This document shows, one piece after another, positions 56,779 through 64,000 of a DNA stretch of 64,000 nt (position 1 is its first letter; every line of letters starts with the position of its first letter). The position numbers and the translations under genes are program-made. The DNA comes from JAJFUV01 sp964384215 (GTDB lineage: Bacteria > Acidobacteriota > Terriglobia > Bryobacterales > Bryobacteraceae): assembly GCA_964384215.1 (NCBI GenBank), contig CAYLLB010000018.1:31640-95639 (forward strand). Direction: 5' to 3'. A model generated the notes under the pieces. That model was given only the letters and a program-made list of their open reading frames with translations. It had not been told where the DNA came from and did not search any database.

Positions 56779-57609
56779 TCAGTCGCTGATCTCGATTTTC
56801 GGTCCGGAGGAGCCGGTCACCTCAAATACGCGGCGGACGGTTTCCTTGGCCATGGCGTGAAAGGCGGCGGCGCAAGGGTCGCCGGAGTCGCGAAGCGCAA
56901 TCGGGCTGCCGGAATCGCCGCCGGAGCGGACCGCTGGATCCAGAGCGAGTTCCGCCAGGAAGTGCTCGCCCATCTCCTCGGCGGTTTTCCGGCCGCCGCC
57001 GGTCGAGAAGACGTCAATGCGCTCGTTGCAGTGGGGGCAAATCAGGTAGCTCATGTTCTCGACCAGGCCCAGAATCGGCACTCGCACTTGCCGGAACATC
57101 TGCACGGCCTTGCGGCCATCTTCGAGCGACACATCGCTGGGCGTGGTAACCACGATGGCGCCTGCGAGGGGGACTGTCTGAATGACACTCAGCTGCACGT
57201 CGCCGGTGCCAGGGGGCAGATCGATGACCAGATAGTCCAATTCGCCCCAATCAACTCCATGGAGGAACTGCTGCATGACGCTGTGTAGCATGGGGCCGCG
57301 CCAGATCAGGGGCTTGTCGGAGGGAGCCAGGAAGCCCATCGACATCAACCTGATGCCGTATTGGATGATAGGCTGAATGCGCTCATTGACGGCTTCCGGA
57401 GCCTCGCGGATCCCCATCATCAGCGGCACATTGGGACCATAGACGTCGGCGTCCAGCAAGCCGACTTTGTGCCCGAGAGAGGCCAGCGCCACCGCCAGAT
57501 TGACCGCGACGGTGGTCTTGCCGACCCCGCCTTTGCCGCTCCCGACCGCGATCAGGTGATTGACGCCCGGGATGGGCAGGGTAGACTCGGCATGTGGTTG
57601 AGAAGCCAT
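56779..57609 (-). CDS. mrp: Mrp/NBP35-family iron-sulfur carrier ATPase
   Basis: A 276-residue P-loop protein with the deviant Walker A VGSGKGGVGKTTVAVNLA (~23), switch DADVYGPNVPLMMGI, and the Fe-S-binding CPHC (~196). DLPPGTGDVQL is the family Walker B region. It delivers 4Fe-4S clusters to apoproteins. The N-terminal MIP18/DUF59 domain found in many bacterial Mrp proteins is absent. It fits the nearby Fe-S enzymes (ferredoxin, two radical SAM enzymes). Confidence 0.93.
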   Translation of the reverse strand: MASQPHAESTLPIPGVNHLIAVGSGKGGVGKTTVAVNLAVALASLGHKVGLLDADVYGPNVPLMMGIREAPEAVNERIQPIIQYGIRLMSMGFLAPSDKPLIWRGPMLHSVMQQFLHGVDWGELDYLVIDLPPGTGDVQLSVIQTVPLAGAIVVTTPSDVSLEDGRKAVQMFRQVRVPILGLVENMSYLICPHCNERIDVFSTGGGRKTAEEMGEHFLAELALDPAVRSGGDSGSPIALRDSGDPCAAAFHAMAKETVRRVFEVTGSSGPKIEISD

Positions 57610-57640
57610 ACCTTCATTCTACATGGGGGAAGCCGGGGTC

Positions 57641-58996
57641 TTAGTGCGCGCAGCGCGCGAACAGTTCCGCCACCTTGTCGGCGATTACTTCCTCTACGGC
57701 CCAACCGAACGGCGCGGGGATGCCGTACTCCCACAGACCGTCGGTACCTTCATAGCCGCCTTCCTTCAGGACGCGTAGGGAAGGAATGTAGGCGGTCAGG
57801 TCCGTGTTGTACCCGGACACCCAGGTGTTTTCCCAACCGTATTCGCGCTTGAACCGAAAGCCGTAGTCGGCGACCGGTTCGCCGGTAAGCGCCACGAGAT
57901 TGAAGTCGGAACCTATGCGCCACACCTGGACCGGGTAGGGCCACCTGGTGGGGAGCTTGCCGTCACGGTTCAACTGCGCCAGCAGATGCCTGGCATGACG
58001 GCTCTTGAGCGCATCCCGGCCGTTCGCGGCGGTTTCCAAAACCTCGCGCAACGGGGGTTGCTGCAGCGGCAACTCGGTCACGCCGTAAGCGCACCGGATG
58101 GGTCCGCCGATCAGGCGCATCTTGCCGTGCAGCACCAGGTCTACGGCTGCGCCGAGAATGCGGCCATAGGATTCCGCAAGCGCGACCGAGTAGGGCGCCA
58201 GATCCGGGTCCGTACCGTGGTATCGCGGCAGCGGGTTGGAGTCCGCGCCGCAGCCGTTCAGAAACAGCGCCACCGTTCCGGGATGCTTGTCCTCAAGAGC
58301 GGCTTGCGCATACCCCGCCCAGTCACCGCTGATCTGGTAGCCGGCCAGAGTGGTGGTGTGGCAGGAGTAGCCGAACAGCACCGCTTTAAGCGCACCGGAG
58401 GCGTCGCGAACCGCGAGCACTGGAACGTCCTGATCCACCGGGCCGGGCAAATGCCTCGTGTTGGGCCGCGATCGGCGGCGGTTGACGGCGAAGCCGGCCA
58501 GACCCTGTTCGAACGAGAGGGTGCCAGGGCTCAGGTCGGCGATGGCAGCGCCGATGGCTTCGAGTACTTTTCCGGGGAGCGCGGCCGTGTAGCGGTCCAC
58601 CACGGCCTGATGCGGCGGAGCCAGGTCATAATAGAGCGGCAACACGTCCTTGGTCACCGGTGCACTGTGATTGTGCGAGGCGTTGAGGAGCAGGCGCTCG
58701 CGGGGCAGTTGGTAGCGGGCGGCGGCCTCGGAGGCGATCCGGTCGCTCATCGCCCGGCTGAAGCCTTGCAGGTCGCTTGTGACGATGACCGCTGTGGCGC
58801 CGGTTTCATCTTCGAGCGCCAGGGCCTTTACCCAGATACGCTGGAGGACCCCTTCGCTGGGCCGGTTGCGATTGGCAAAGCCGGAGAGCCAGATGGGTTC
58901 GTCCGGCGTGACGTCTACTCTGGCAACGCCGGCGCGCCAACTGCCGGCGCCCAGGAGCGTACAAGCGGCTAGAAGGAGGGCAAGGATTGTTCGCAT
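57641..58996 (-). CDS. Exported neutral-ceramidase-like hydrolase
   Basis: A 451-residue protein with a signal peptide (MRTILALLLAACTLLGAGS). It has the fold markers of the neutral/alkaline non-lysosomal ceramidase family: AGVARVDVTPDEPIWLSGF, VIVTSDLQGF, NASHNHSAP (metal ligands), SCHTTTLAG and FLNGCGADSNP. The short length (true ceramidases are ~650-780) and the NRRRSRPNTR segment place it in the broad related group of acidobacterial and planctomycete hydrolases; sphingolipid cleavage is not established. It starts 3 bp after the tsaD stop. Confidence 0.85.
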   Translation of the reverse strand: MRTILALLLAACTLLGAGSWRAGVARVDVTPDEPIWLSGFANRNRPSEGVLQRIWVKALALEDETGATAVIVTSDLQGFSRAMSDRIASEAAARYQLPRERLLLNASHNHSAPVTKDVLPLYYDLAPPHQAVVDRYTAALPGKVLEAIGAAIADLSPGTLSFEQGLAGFAVNRRRSRPNTRHLPGPVDQDVPVLAVRDASGALKAVLFGYSCHTTTLAGYQISGDWAGYAQAALEDKHPGTVALFLNGCGADSNPLPRYHGTDPDLAPYSVALAESYGRILGAAVDLVLHGKMRLIGGPIRCAYGVTELPLQQPPLREVLETAANGRDALKSRHARHLLAQLNRDGKLPTRWPYPVQVWRIGSDFNLVALTGEPVADYGFRFKREYGWENTWVSGYNTDLTAYIPSLRVLKEGGYEGTDGLWEYGIPAPFGWAVEEVIADKVAELFARCAH

Positions 58997-58999
58997 AGG

Positions 59000-60082
59000 T
59001 CACTCCGCGAGAGTCAGGTTGGCTTGGGCGCGAAGAGTGAAATCCGCCGTCTCGCCGCGCGCCAGTTTTGGGAAAGCCGCCGCGGCAATCATGGCGGCGT
59101 TGTCGGTGGAAAGCCCCGGAGCCGGGAAGTACACCGGGTACGGCAAGCCCGCCGACCGCGCGGCCAAGCGTAGACCGGCGTTGCAACTCACGCCGCCGGA
59201 GACGATGAGGGCGCGCGCGGCAGTGGAGTCGGCCACCATCGCGGCGCGGCGCAGCAGTTCGTCGATGACGGTGCGTTGGAAGCTGGCCGCGAGGTCGAGC
59301 GTGGCCTTAGGGGTAACTTCGAGCCACTGTTCGACCGTGGGCTGGGGCGTGGCGCGCAGCAGGGCCCGGCGCCCCTCGATTTCCGCGCCCATGTTATGTG
59401 CTTTTACCCATCGCAGCACCGCAGTTTTCAGACCGCTGAAGCTGAAATCGAGCGGGTTGCCTTTCATGTGCGCCAAGGTGAAACGCACCGCCGACGGGTC
59501 GCCATGAGGGGCAAGCTGGTCGATGACCGGTCCGCCGGGGTAGCCGAAGCCGAGTAGCTTGCCGACCTTGTCGAAGGCTTCGCCGGCGGCGTCGTCACGC
59601 GTTTTCCCGAGAAGGCGGTAATGGAAGTCCTGGTGGACCTCGAAAAGGTGCGTGTGTCCGCCGCTCACCACCAACGCAATGGCCGGGAAGGGAATTGGTT
59701 CGCCGCGCTGCGCGGCTTCCAGTACCACCGCATAGATGTGCCCTTCGATGTGATTGACGCCCACCAGAGGCAAGCCGCGCACGAAGGAGAGCGCCTTGGC
59801 GTAGGTCAGGCCTACCAGCAGGCTGCCGACAAGGCCGGGGCCCGAGGTGGCCGCCACCGCGGCGAGGCCGCTCCAATCGCTTGAGGAGCGTTCCATGGCC
59901 TCGCGCACCACCGGCACGATGGCGCGCAGGTGCTCGCGGGAGGCCAATTCCGGCACCACGCCACCGTACCGGCCGTGCGTGTCCAATTGCGAGGCAACCA
60001 CCGAGGAGAGAAGGCGCGTGCCGTCTTCCACCACGGCCGCGGCGGTTTCATCGCAGGACGATTCGATACCGAGAATGCGCAA
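59000..60082 (-). CDS. tsaD: tRNA N6-threonylcarbamoyltransferase TsaD
   Basis: A 360-residue ASKHA-fold protein (OSGEP family) that adds the threonylcarbamoyl group to A37 of ANN-decoding tRNAs. It starts at TTG 60082 with MRILGIESSCDETAAAVV. The metal-binding HIEGHIYA (~112), VSGGHTHL (~137) and VSGGVSCNAGLR (~300) are in place. Length is normal. It is divergent from queA, another tRNA-modification gene, with a 44-bp intergenic region. Confidence 0.96.
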   Translation of the reverse strand: MRILGIESSCDETAAAVVEDGTRLLSSVVASQLDTHGRYGGVVPELASREHLRAIVPVVREAMERSSSDWSGLAAVAATSGPGLVGSLLVGLTYAKALSFVRGLPLVGVNHIEGHIYAVVLEAAQRGEPIPFPAIALVVSGGHTHLFEVHQDFHYRLLGKTRDDAAGEAFDKVGKLLGFGYPGGPVIDQLAPHGDPSAVRFTLAHMKGNPLDFSFSGLKTAVLRWVKAHNMGAEIEGRRALLRATPQPTVEQWLEVTPKATLDLAASFQRTVIDELLRRAAMVADSTAARALIVSGGVSCNAGLRLAARSAGLPYPVYFPAPGLSTDNAAMIAAAAFPKLARGETADFTLRAQANLTLAE

Positions 60083-60126
60083 GCTTCAGTACTCCACTGA
60101 TATTCTGAAACTGGAAAACAGGGAAT

Positions 60127-61197
60127 TTGGAAATCATCCCCAACTTTGATTATCACCTGCCGCAGGAGCGGATCGCGGTACGGCCGCTCGAAGACCGTGC
60201 GGCGTCGCGGATGCTGGTGCTACATCGCCGGGAGCGGCGGTGGGAGGACCGGCTCTTCCGGGACCTGCCGGAGTACCTCGCCCCGGGCGACTGCCTGGTG
60301 CTGAACGACTCCAAAGTCATCCCGTCGCGGCTTTACGGTCATCGCGCCGGCGTGCATGCGCTCCCGGTAGGCAAGAACAATCCGAAGCGCTGGCAGAACC
60401 TGAGCGGGCGCGTGGAAGCACTGCTGGTGCGGCCCGTTGGGGGCGATCCGCACGTATGGGAAGCGTTGGTGCATCCAGGGCGCAAGATGCGTACGGGCGA
60501 GCGCGTGAAGTTTGCCGAAGGGTTCGAAGCGGAAATCGTGGGCCGCGGCGAGTACGGCCAACGCACACTGCGGTTCGACTATGACGGGGACATATTCGCG
60601 AAGCTGGATGAAGTGGGCCACGTGCCGCTGCCGCCGTATCTGCACCGTCCCGACGAGCCGGCCGACCGCGTGCGATACCAGACGGTGTTTGCGCGCGAGC
60701 CGGGATCCTCGGCGGCGCCCACCGCCGGGTTGCACTTCACTCCGGAGACGCTCGAAAAGTGCCGCGCTGCCGGCGCCGAACTGGTTTACGTGACGCTGCA
60801 CGTCGGGTTGGGCACCTTTCAGCCACTGCACGAGGAGATGCTGCGGGAGGGCCGCCTGCACCCGGAGTTCTACCACATCACGGAAGGAGCCGCGGCGAAG
60901 ATGCGTGCGGCGCGGCGCGTCGTTGCGGTGGGAACCACGAGTGTGCGCACCATAGAGAGCGCCATGCTGCGAGGAGGGCTTGCGGAAACCGCCGCGGAAA
61001 CCGAGTTGTTCATCCGGCCGGGCTTTGAGTTTCGGGCTACCGGCGCCATGCTGACGAATTTCCACCTGCCGAAAAGCAGCCTGTTGATGCTGGTGTCGGC
61101 GTTCGCGGGCAGGGAGTTCGTGCTCGATGCGTATCGTCACGCCGTGGAGGCGGAATACCGCTTCTATTCTTACGGCGACTGCATGCTGATCGTCTAG
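60127..61197 (+). CDS. queA: S-adenosylmethionine:tRNA ribosyltransferase-isomerase QueA
   Basis: A 356-residue QueA, which transfers the ribosyl part of SAM to preQ1 in tRNA to form epoxyqueuosine. The TTG start at 60127 gives MEIIPNFDYHLPQERIAVRP; motifs are LVLNDSKVIPSRL, TAGLHFTPE, HVGLGTFQPL, GTTSVRTIES and TNFHLPKSSLLMLVSAF. There is a ~15-residue insertion after LYGHRAG. No preQ1 riboswitch is visible in the 44-bp upstream region. It overlaps the convergent hydrolase gene by 4 bp. Confidence 0.96.
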   Translation: MEIIPNFDYHLPQERIAVRPLEDRAASRMLVLHRRERRWEDRLFRDLPEYLAPGDCLVLNDSKVIPSRLYGHRAGVHALPVGKNNPKRWQNLSGRVEALLVRPVGGDPHVWEALVHPGRKMRTGERVKFAEGFEAEIVGRGEYGQRTLRFDYDGDIFAKLDEVGHVPLPPYLHRPDEPADRVRYQTVFAREPGSSAAPTAGLHFTPETLEKCRAAGAELVYVTLHVGLGTFQPLHEEMLREGRLHPEFYHITEGAAAKMRAARRVVAVGTTSVRTIESAMLRGGLAETAAETELFIRPGFEFRATGAMLTNFHLPKSSLLMLVSAFAGREFVLDAYRHAVEAEYRFYSYGDCMLIV

Positions 61198-62345
61198 CGC
61201 GTCTCGTGTTCCGTGCTCACAGTGGCTCCGCGCGCGCCGGTGGCCGTGAGGAAGAATACAATGGGGCGCGCCGCAGGGAGTTTCGCAATGATCCGCTTGC
61301 CTTTCACCTCGGCGGGAACCGACTGCCAGAGGCGATCTTTCCACGGGCCGGTGTCGCGCGTGTAACAGAGCGCCGCTTCGCGGATTCTTTCACGGCCGCT
61401 CCAACGCACTTCTACGGTGTCTCCCTTCAGCTTGTGTGGGCTTAAACGGGCAAGCGGGAGGCCGCCGCGCAGATGCTGATCAGCGAACAGGCCGATCTCG
61501 ACGGGTTTCCAGCCATCGGTGTGACTGTGCTTCATGCGCACGGTCACGGTGAGGGTGCGCGGCCCCTTAGGCAGGCGATAGCTCAACTGATAGTTGTCCA
61601 GGCCGTAGGCGAAATCATTGGTGCCGTTCACCCACAGCATGGGCATGCGAGCCCGGGGCAGGTAGCGGGAGGGATCGAAGTTCTCGATCCACTGGGCGCG
61701 TTCAGGGAGCTGATCGATGGCGGGTGCCCAAGGACTGTTCTGATAGATAAAGCCGCAGCCGTAAACCGGGATGGCGACTTTGAGCCGGCCGTCCAAACCC
61801 GACACCATGCTGGTGAGATAGCCTCCCCAGGAGATGCCGGTGATGCCGATGCGGGAGGCATCCACTTCCGGCTGTGCGGCGAGCAGCGACACGGCGCGGA
61901 TCACTGCGGCCACGGCGTGATAGGGCCACGTTTCGCGAGGGCCGTCCTTGATGTTTGTGAAGATCTCGCGATTGTCCTGTTCGGGGCCGGCGCCAGCGTG
62001 ACGATTGCCGTCCGGGCCGCGTCCGCGCAGATCCATGGAGAGGGCGGCGTAGCCGCGTTTAGCCCACATTTCGGCCCACTCGGCGAACGCTTTACCGCCG
62101 CCGCCGTGCACCAGCACCATGGCCGGGACTTTGCCGGTGAGCTTTTCGGGGACGGCATAGTATGCGAAGACGCGTGTGGGCTTGCCATGGAACGGTTCGT
62201 TCGAATAGTAGAGCGCGCGCAGGGTGCCGTGCTGGTCCACCCAATCTACGACCGGCGGCTGCCGTAGCCGGTTCAGATCCCAGGGACCGCTTGCCGCACC
62301 GGCGGTAGCGGCAATCAGGAATGTGGCGATACGCAGAATCGTCAT
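61194..62345 (-). CDS. Exported acetyl-xylan-esterase-like alpha/beta hydrolase
   Basis: A 383-residue protein with signal peptide MTILRIATFLIAATAGAAS. The hydrolase core shows the oxyanion segment VHGGGGKAF (~79), nucleophile elbow GISWGGYL (~170), an acid in NGTNDFAYG and catalytic His in MKHSHTDGW. The AXE1/dienelactone-hydrolase-like group includes deacetylases of plant polysaccharides. The last ~90 residues are a beta domain (DTVEVRWSGRERIREAALCY). Substrate not assigned. Confidence 0.83.
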   Translation of the reverse strand: MTILRIATFLIAATAGAASGPWDLNRLRQPPVVDWVDQHGTLRALYYSNEPFHGKPTRVFAYYAVPEKLTGKVPAMVLVHGGGGKAFAEWAEMWAKRGYAALSMDLRGRGPDGNRHAGAGPEQDNREIFTNIKDGPRETWPYHAVAAVIRAVSLLAAQPEVDASRIGITGISWGGYLTSMVSGLDGRLKVAIPVYGCGFIYQNSPWAPAIDQLPERAQWIENFDPSRYLPRARMPMLWVNGTNDFAYGLDNYQLSYRLPKGPRTLTVTVRMKHSHTDGWKPVEIGLFADQHLRGGLPLARLSPHKLKGDTVEVRWSGRERIREAALCYTRDTGPWKDRLWQSVPAEVKGKRIIAKLPAARPIVFFLTATGARGATVSTEHETR

Positions 62346-62577
62346 GGGAATGACGCCATCTTATCAGGCGTACACGCTGGATTTTTGCAGTCACAGGCCT
62401 AGCGTCGATTTTTGGTGGCGGGCTAGACCCTTTCTTTCAGCAACTTGCGCGGGAAGGCGGAGTGAGGCGCATATTGAAGCACCGAGAGGAGAACGATAGA
62501 GTTTTCGTTGAGAGTTCCGGTTGAGAGCCGGCCGGCAGTCCGGCGCGGCGTGGAACGAAAACACGGGAGTTCCAACG

Positions 62578-63411
62578 ATGGCGAAAGAGCATTTCCTGAC
62601 TATTTGCGCACTAACGATGCTGGCTTGGCCTTTAGTAGGGCAGACGCGTATCGATCTGAAGAATCAGACCCGCGCGGTCGATTTTTCGGGGGCCGCTTAC
62701 ACAAAACCGGCCAAGAGCGGCGCCAGCTTGCCGGTCACTTGCGGGACGGGTGAGATGTACATTTTGACGTCGGCTCCGGCGGGCAGCAATGTGTACGTGT
62801 GCACGGCTGCAAACACATGGAATCAGCAGGGAGGGGGCTCCAGCCCGGGTGCGCCTAACACGCCAGTGGTGTCCAGGACGAGCGACACGGTGCTGACCAT
62901 CGGCGAGGGCTGCGCGGCGAACTCACCATGTAACGTGAGGACGGGCGGCAGCATTCTTTCGTTCACCAACAGCTCGACGGTGACGATCACGGGCGGGACG
63001 GGGACGGCTTACGTGTACGTGTCCGGCACGGGACAACTCACGGTAGGGCACAATTTGACGCTCAATTGCTCAGGCGGCTGCACGGCTCAAGCGGGCATCA
63101 CTGCGTTTCCCGTCGACAGCGTTCCGCTGGCGAGTTGGACGGCCACCTCGGGCGTGTGGTCGTCGAGCGGGTCCGACGTGCGGAGCTTCCTGAGCCGGGA
63201 TTACCTGAGAACGGGGGCGGGGCTCATACTGGTCAGCGGGGCAGGCTACCAGAGCATTAGCGTGGACCAGGCGGTCATCGGCCTGCGCAGCGCGGCACCG
63301 GCGAGCGCCGGGGCAAGCTGCACGGTGGGGCAATGGGCGCTGGATCTTTCGTATTACTATCTTTGCGTGGCCAACAATACATGGAAAAGAGCGGCTTTGG
63401 CATCATGGTAA
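62578..63411 (+). CDS. Secreted protein with phage-fibre-like C-terminal motif
   Basis: A 277-residue protein with signal peptide MAKEHFLTICALTMLAWPLVG. The C-terminus CTVGQWALDLSYYYLCVANN then TWKRAALASW resembles the closing motif of many phage tail-fibre and similar trimeric proteins. A weaker copy (CGTGEMYILTSAPAGSNVYV, then CTAANTW) lies at ~45-75. The middle is Ser/Thr/Gly-rich and beta-like. No other phage genes are present, so this is probably a host surface protein using a fibre-type module. It starts after ~230 bp without genes, in which I see nothing definite. Confidence 0.72.
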   Translation: MAKEHFLTICALTMLAWPLVGQTRIDLKNQTRAVDFSGAAYTKPAKSGASLPVTCGTGEMYILTSAPAGSNVYVCTAANTWNQQGGGSSPGAPNTPVVSRTSDTVLTIGEGCAANSPCNVRTGGSILSFTNSSTVTITGGTGTAYVYVSGTGQLTVGHNLTLNCSGGCTAQAGITAFPVDSVPLASWTATSGVWSSSGSDVRSFLSRDYLRTGAGLILVSGAGYQSISVDQAVIGLRSAAPASAGASCTVGQWALDLSYYYLCVANNTWKRAALASW

Positions 63412-63455
63412 GCTTTGGAACAAGCGCGAAGAGAAGGGACAAGGCGGCGATTTCA

Positions 63456-64000
63456 ATGTGGGGTGAAACAATGCTGCAACGAATGCTCTTGACTTGGCTT
63501 TGCGGAAGCCTGGCGGCAGCGGCGTGGGGTCAACCGGTGGTGAAGGTGGAAGGAGTCACCTCGACGCAGGCCGTGTTGAGCTATGAGGCTCCGGACAATG
63601 CCGCCTGCACCGTGAAGGTGAGCGAATCGGACACGTTGTCTCCAGTGGTACACGACGTGAACCCCGAATTGTTCAGCGGATCGAATCAGGACCTGGGGCG
63701 ACCGGCGACGGTGGTCAACGGACAGTACCGGACGGTGACGATTGGGGCGAGGACCTCGGAGAAAGCGTCGAACGGGTGGCTGTACTCGCGGGCGCTGCAG
63801 ACTTTCACGCAGCATTACTACTCGGTGGAATGCTCCTCGGGGACGGCCACGGGTACGTTCACGACGGCCAACATTCCTTTGGGGAACACATTTCCGGAAC
63901 CGCCGCCGTTCAACGCGGACGGCTTCGGCAACTATGCCTGGCCCACGATCGACTGGGCGGATCCTAGCAAGACTTACATAGACCCCATGACGGGTGTGCT
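63456..64000 (+). CDS. Secreted protein, N-terminal part, cut by window end
   Basis: An open frame from ATG 63456 (a second ATG at 63471 starts a cleaner signal peptide, MLQRMLLTWLCGSLAAAAWG) to the end of the window. Residues ~22-130 have a fibronectin-type-III-like strand pattern (VVKVEGVTSTQAVLSYEAPD, YSVECSSGTATGTFTTANIP). Then comes FPEPPPFNADGFGNYAWPTI. I recognise no catalytic motif. It lies 44 bp after the fibre-like protein gene and shares its secreted, beta-rich character. Confidence 0.7.
   Translation, partial: MWGETMLQRMLLTWLCGSLAAAAWGQPVVKVEGVTSTQAVLSYEAPDNAACTVKVSESDTLSPVVHDVNPELFSGSNQDLGRPATVVNGQYRTVTIGARTSEKASNGWLYSRALQTFTQHYYSVECSSGTATGTFTTANIPLGNTFPEPPPFNADGFGNYAWPTIDWADPSKTYIDPMTGV

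Noticed and set aside
57986..58972. A 328-codon plus-strand frame across the ceramidase-like gene
   Set aside because: Shadow of a gene with a signal peptide and family motifs on the other strand.
60083..60126. preQ1 riboswitch before queA
   Set aside because: Only 44 bp separate tsaD and queA, and I see neither the pseudoknot stem nor the A-rich tail of a preQ1 riboswitch.
60220..61344. A 374-codon minus-strand frame across queA
   Set aside because: Antisense to a complete QueA and lacks any domain.
62578..63411. Prophage tail-fibre gene
   Set aside because: It has a signal peptide and no neighbouring phage structural, replication or integration genes.

Overview
This is a high-GC bacterial scaffold, most likely from an acidobacterium of the Bryobacterales/Solibacter type. 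Lineage markers are a VWFA-related protein of the acidobacterial TIGR03436 type (19.5-21.1 kb), an NHL-repeat protein ending in a TIGR03437-type domain (34.5-37.3 kb), and many secreted proteins of the M55, DUF1080, DUF6807, ceramidase-like and six-hairpin-barrel kinds. A run of ten N inside the secretin gene shows that this is a draft or metagenome assembly. I see no rRNA, tRNA, CRISPR array, transposase or integrase. No stretch longer than about 300 bases lacks a gene.

Layout. 0-11 kb: end of a short-chain dehydrogenase, an M55 peptidase, a fused PyrD-PyrK dihydroorotate dehydrogenase, a Tat-type secreted barrel protein, a ZIP transporter, rsmD-recG, a Gfo/Idh/MocA protein and a DoxX membrane domain fused to a predicted barrel enzyme. 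11.2-13.8 kb: two secreted proteins of unlike composition behind their own sigma70 promoter. 13.7-19.5 kb, minus strand: two PPK2 genes, a heavy-metal P-type ATPase, a barrel protein and a dehydrogenase. 19.5-34.4 kb: the VWFA protein, then a tightly overlapping run of ECF sigma factor, anti-sigma factor, small exported protein and type II secretion genes in the order E-F-G-H-I-J-K-L-M-C-x-D. gspO and gspN are not in the window. 34.5-47.3 kb: NHL protein, degenerate CPBP protein, DUF6807, tadA with a DMT permease, a helical-repeat protein with a divergent acetate-kinase-family enzyme, dut facing thyX, mqnD, an HPt protein and DUF1080. 47.4-57.6 kb: comF, HNH nuclease, rlmB-trxB, a PEP-CTERM protein, feoAB facing a ferredoxin and an Rrf2 regulator, amrS, a second radical SAM enzyme and mrp. 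57.6-64 kb: ceramidase-like protein, tsaD, queA, an acetyl-xylan-esterase-like hydrolase and two secreted proteins, the last cut by the window end.

How the parts fit. The sigma/anti-sigma pair heads the secretion operon without a break, which suggests envelope-responsive control of secretion. The genome around it encodes many exported proteins that could be cargo. The FeoAB-ferredoxin-Rrf2 group is an iron and Fe-S module, and dut-thyX is a dTMP module. Points most worth a second look are a short TPFG motif shared by the GspC-like protein and its neighbour, the DoxX-barrel fusion, the two-lobed ThyX with its motif split between lobes, an acetate-kinase homologue with two substituted catalytic residues, a perfect 18-bp hairpin on the trxB start codon, three convergent pairs in which one gene runs into its neighbour, and the diverged duplication around the assembly gap.
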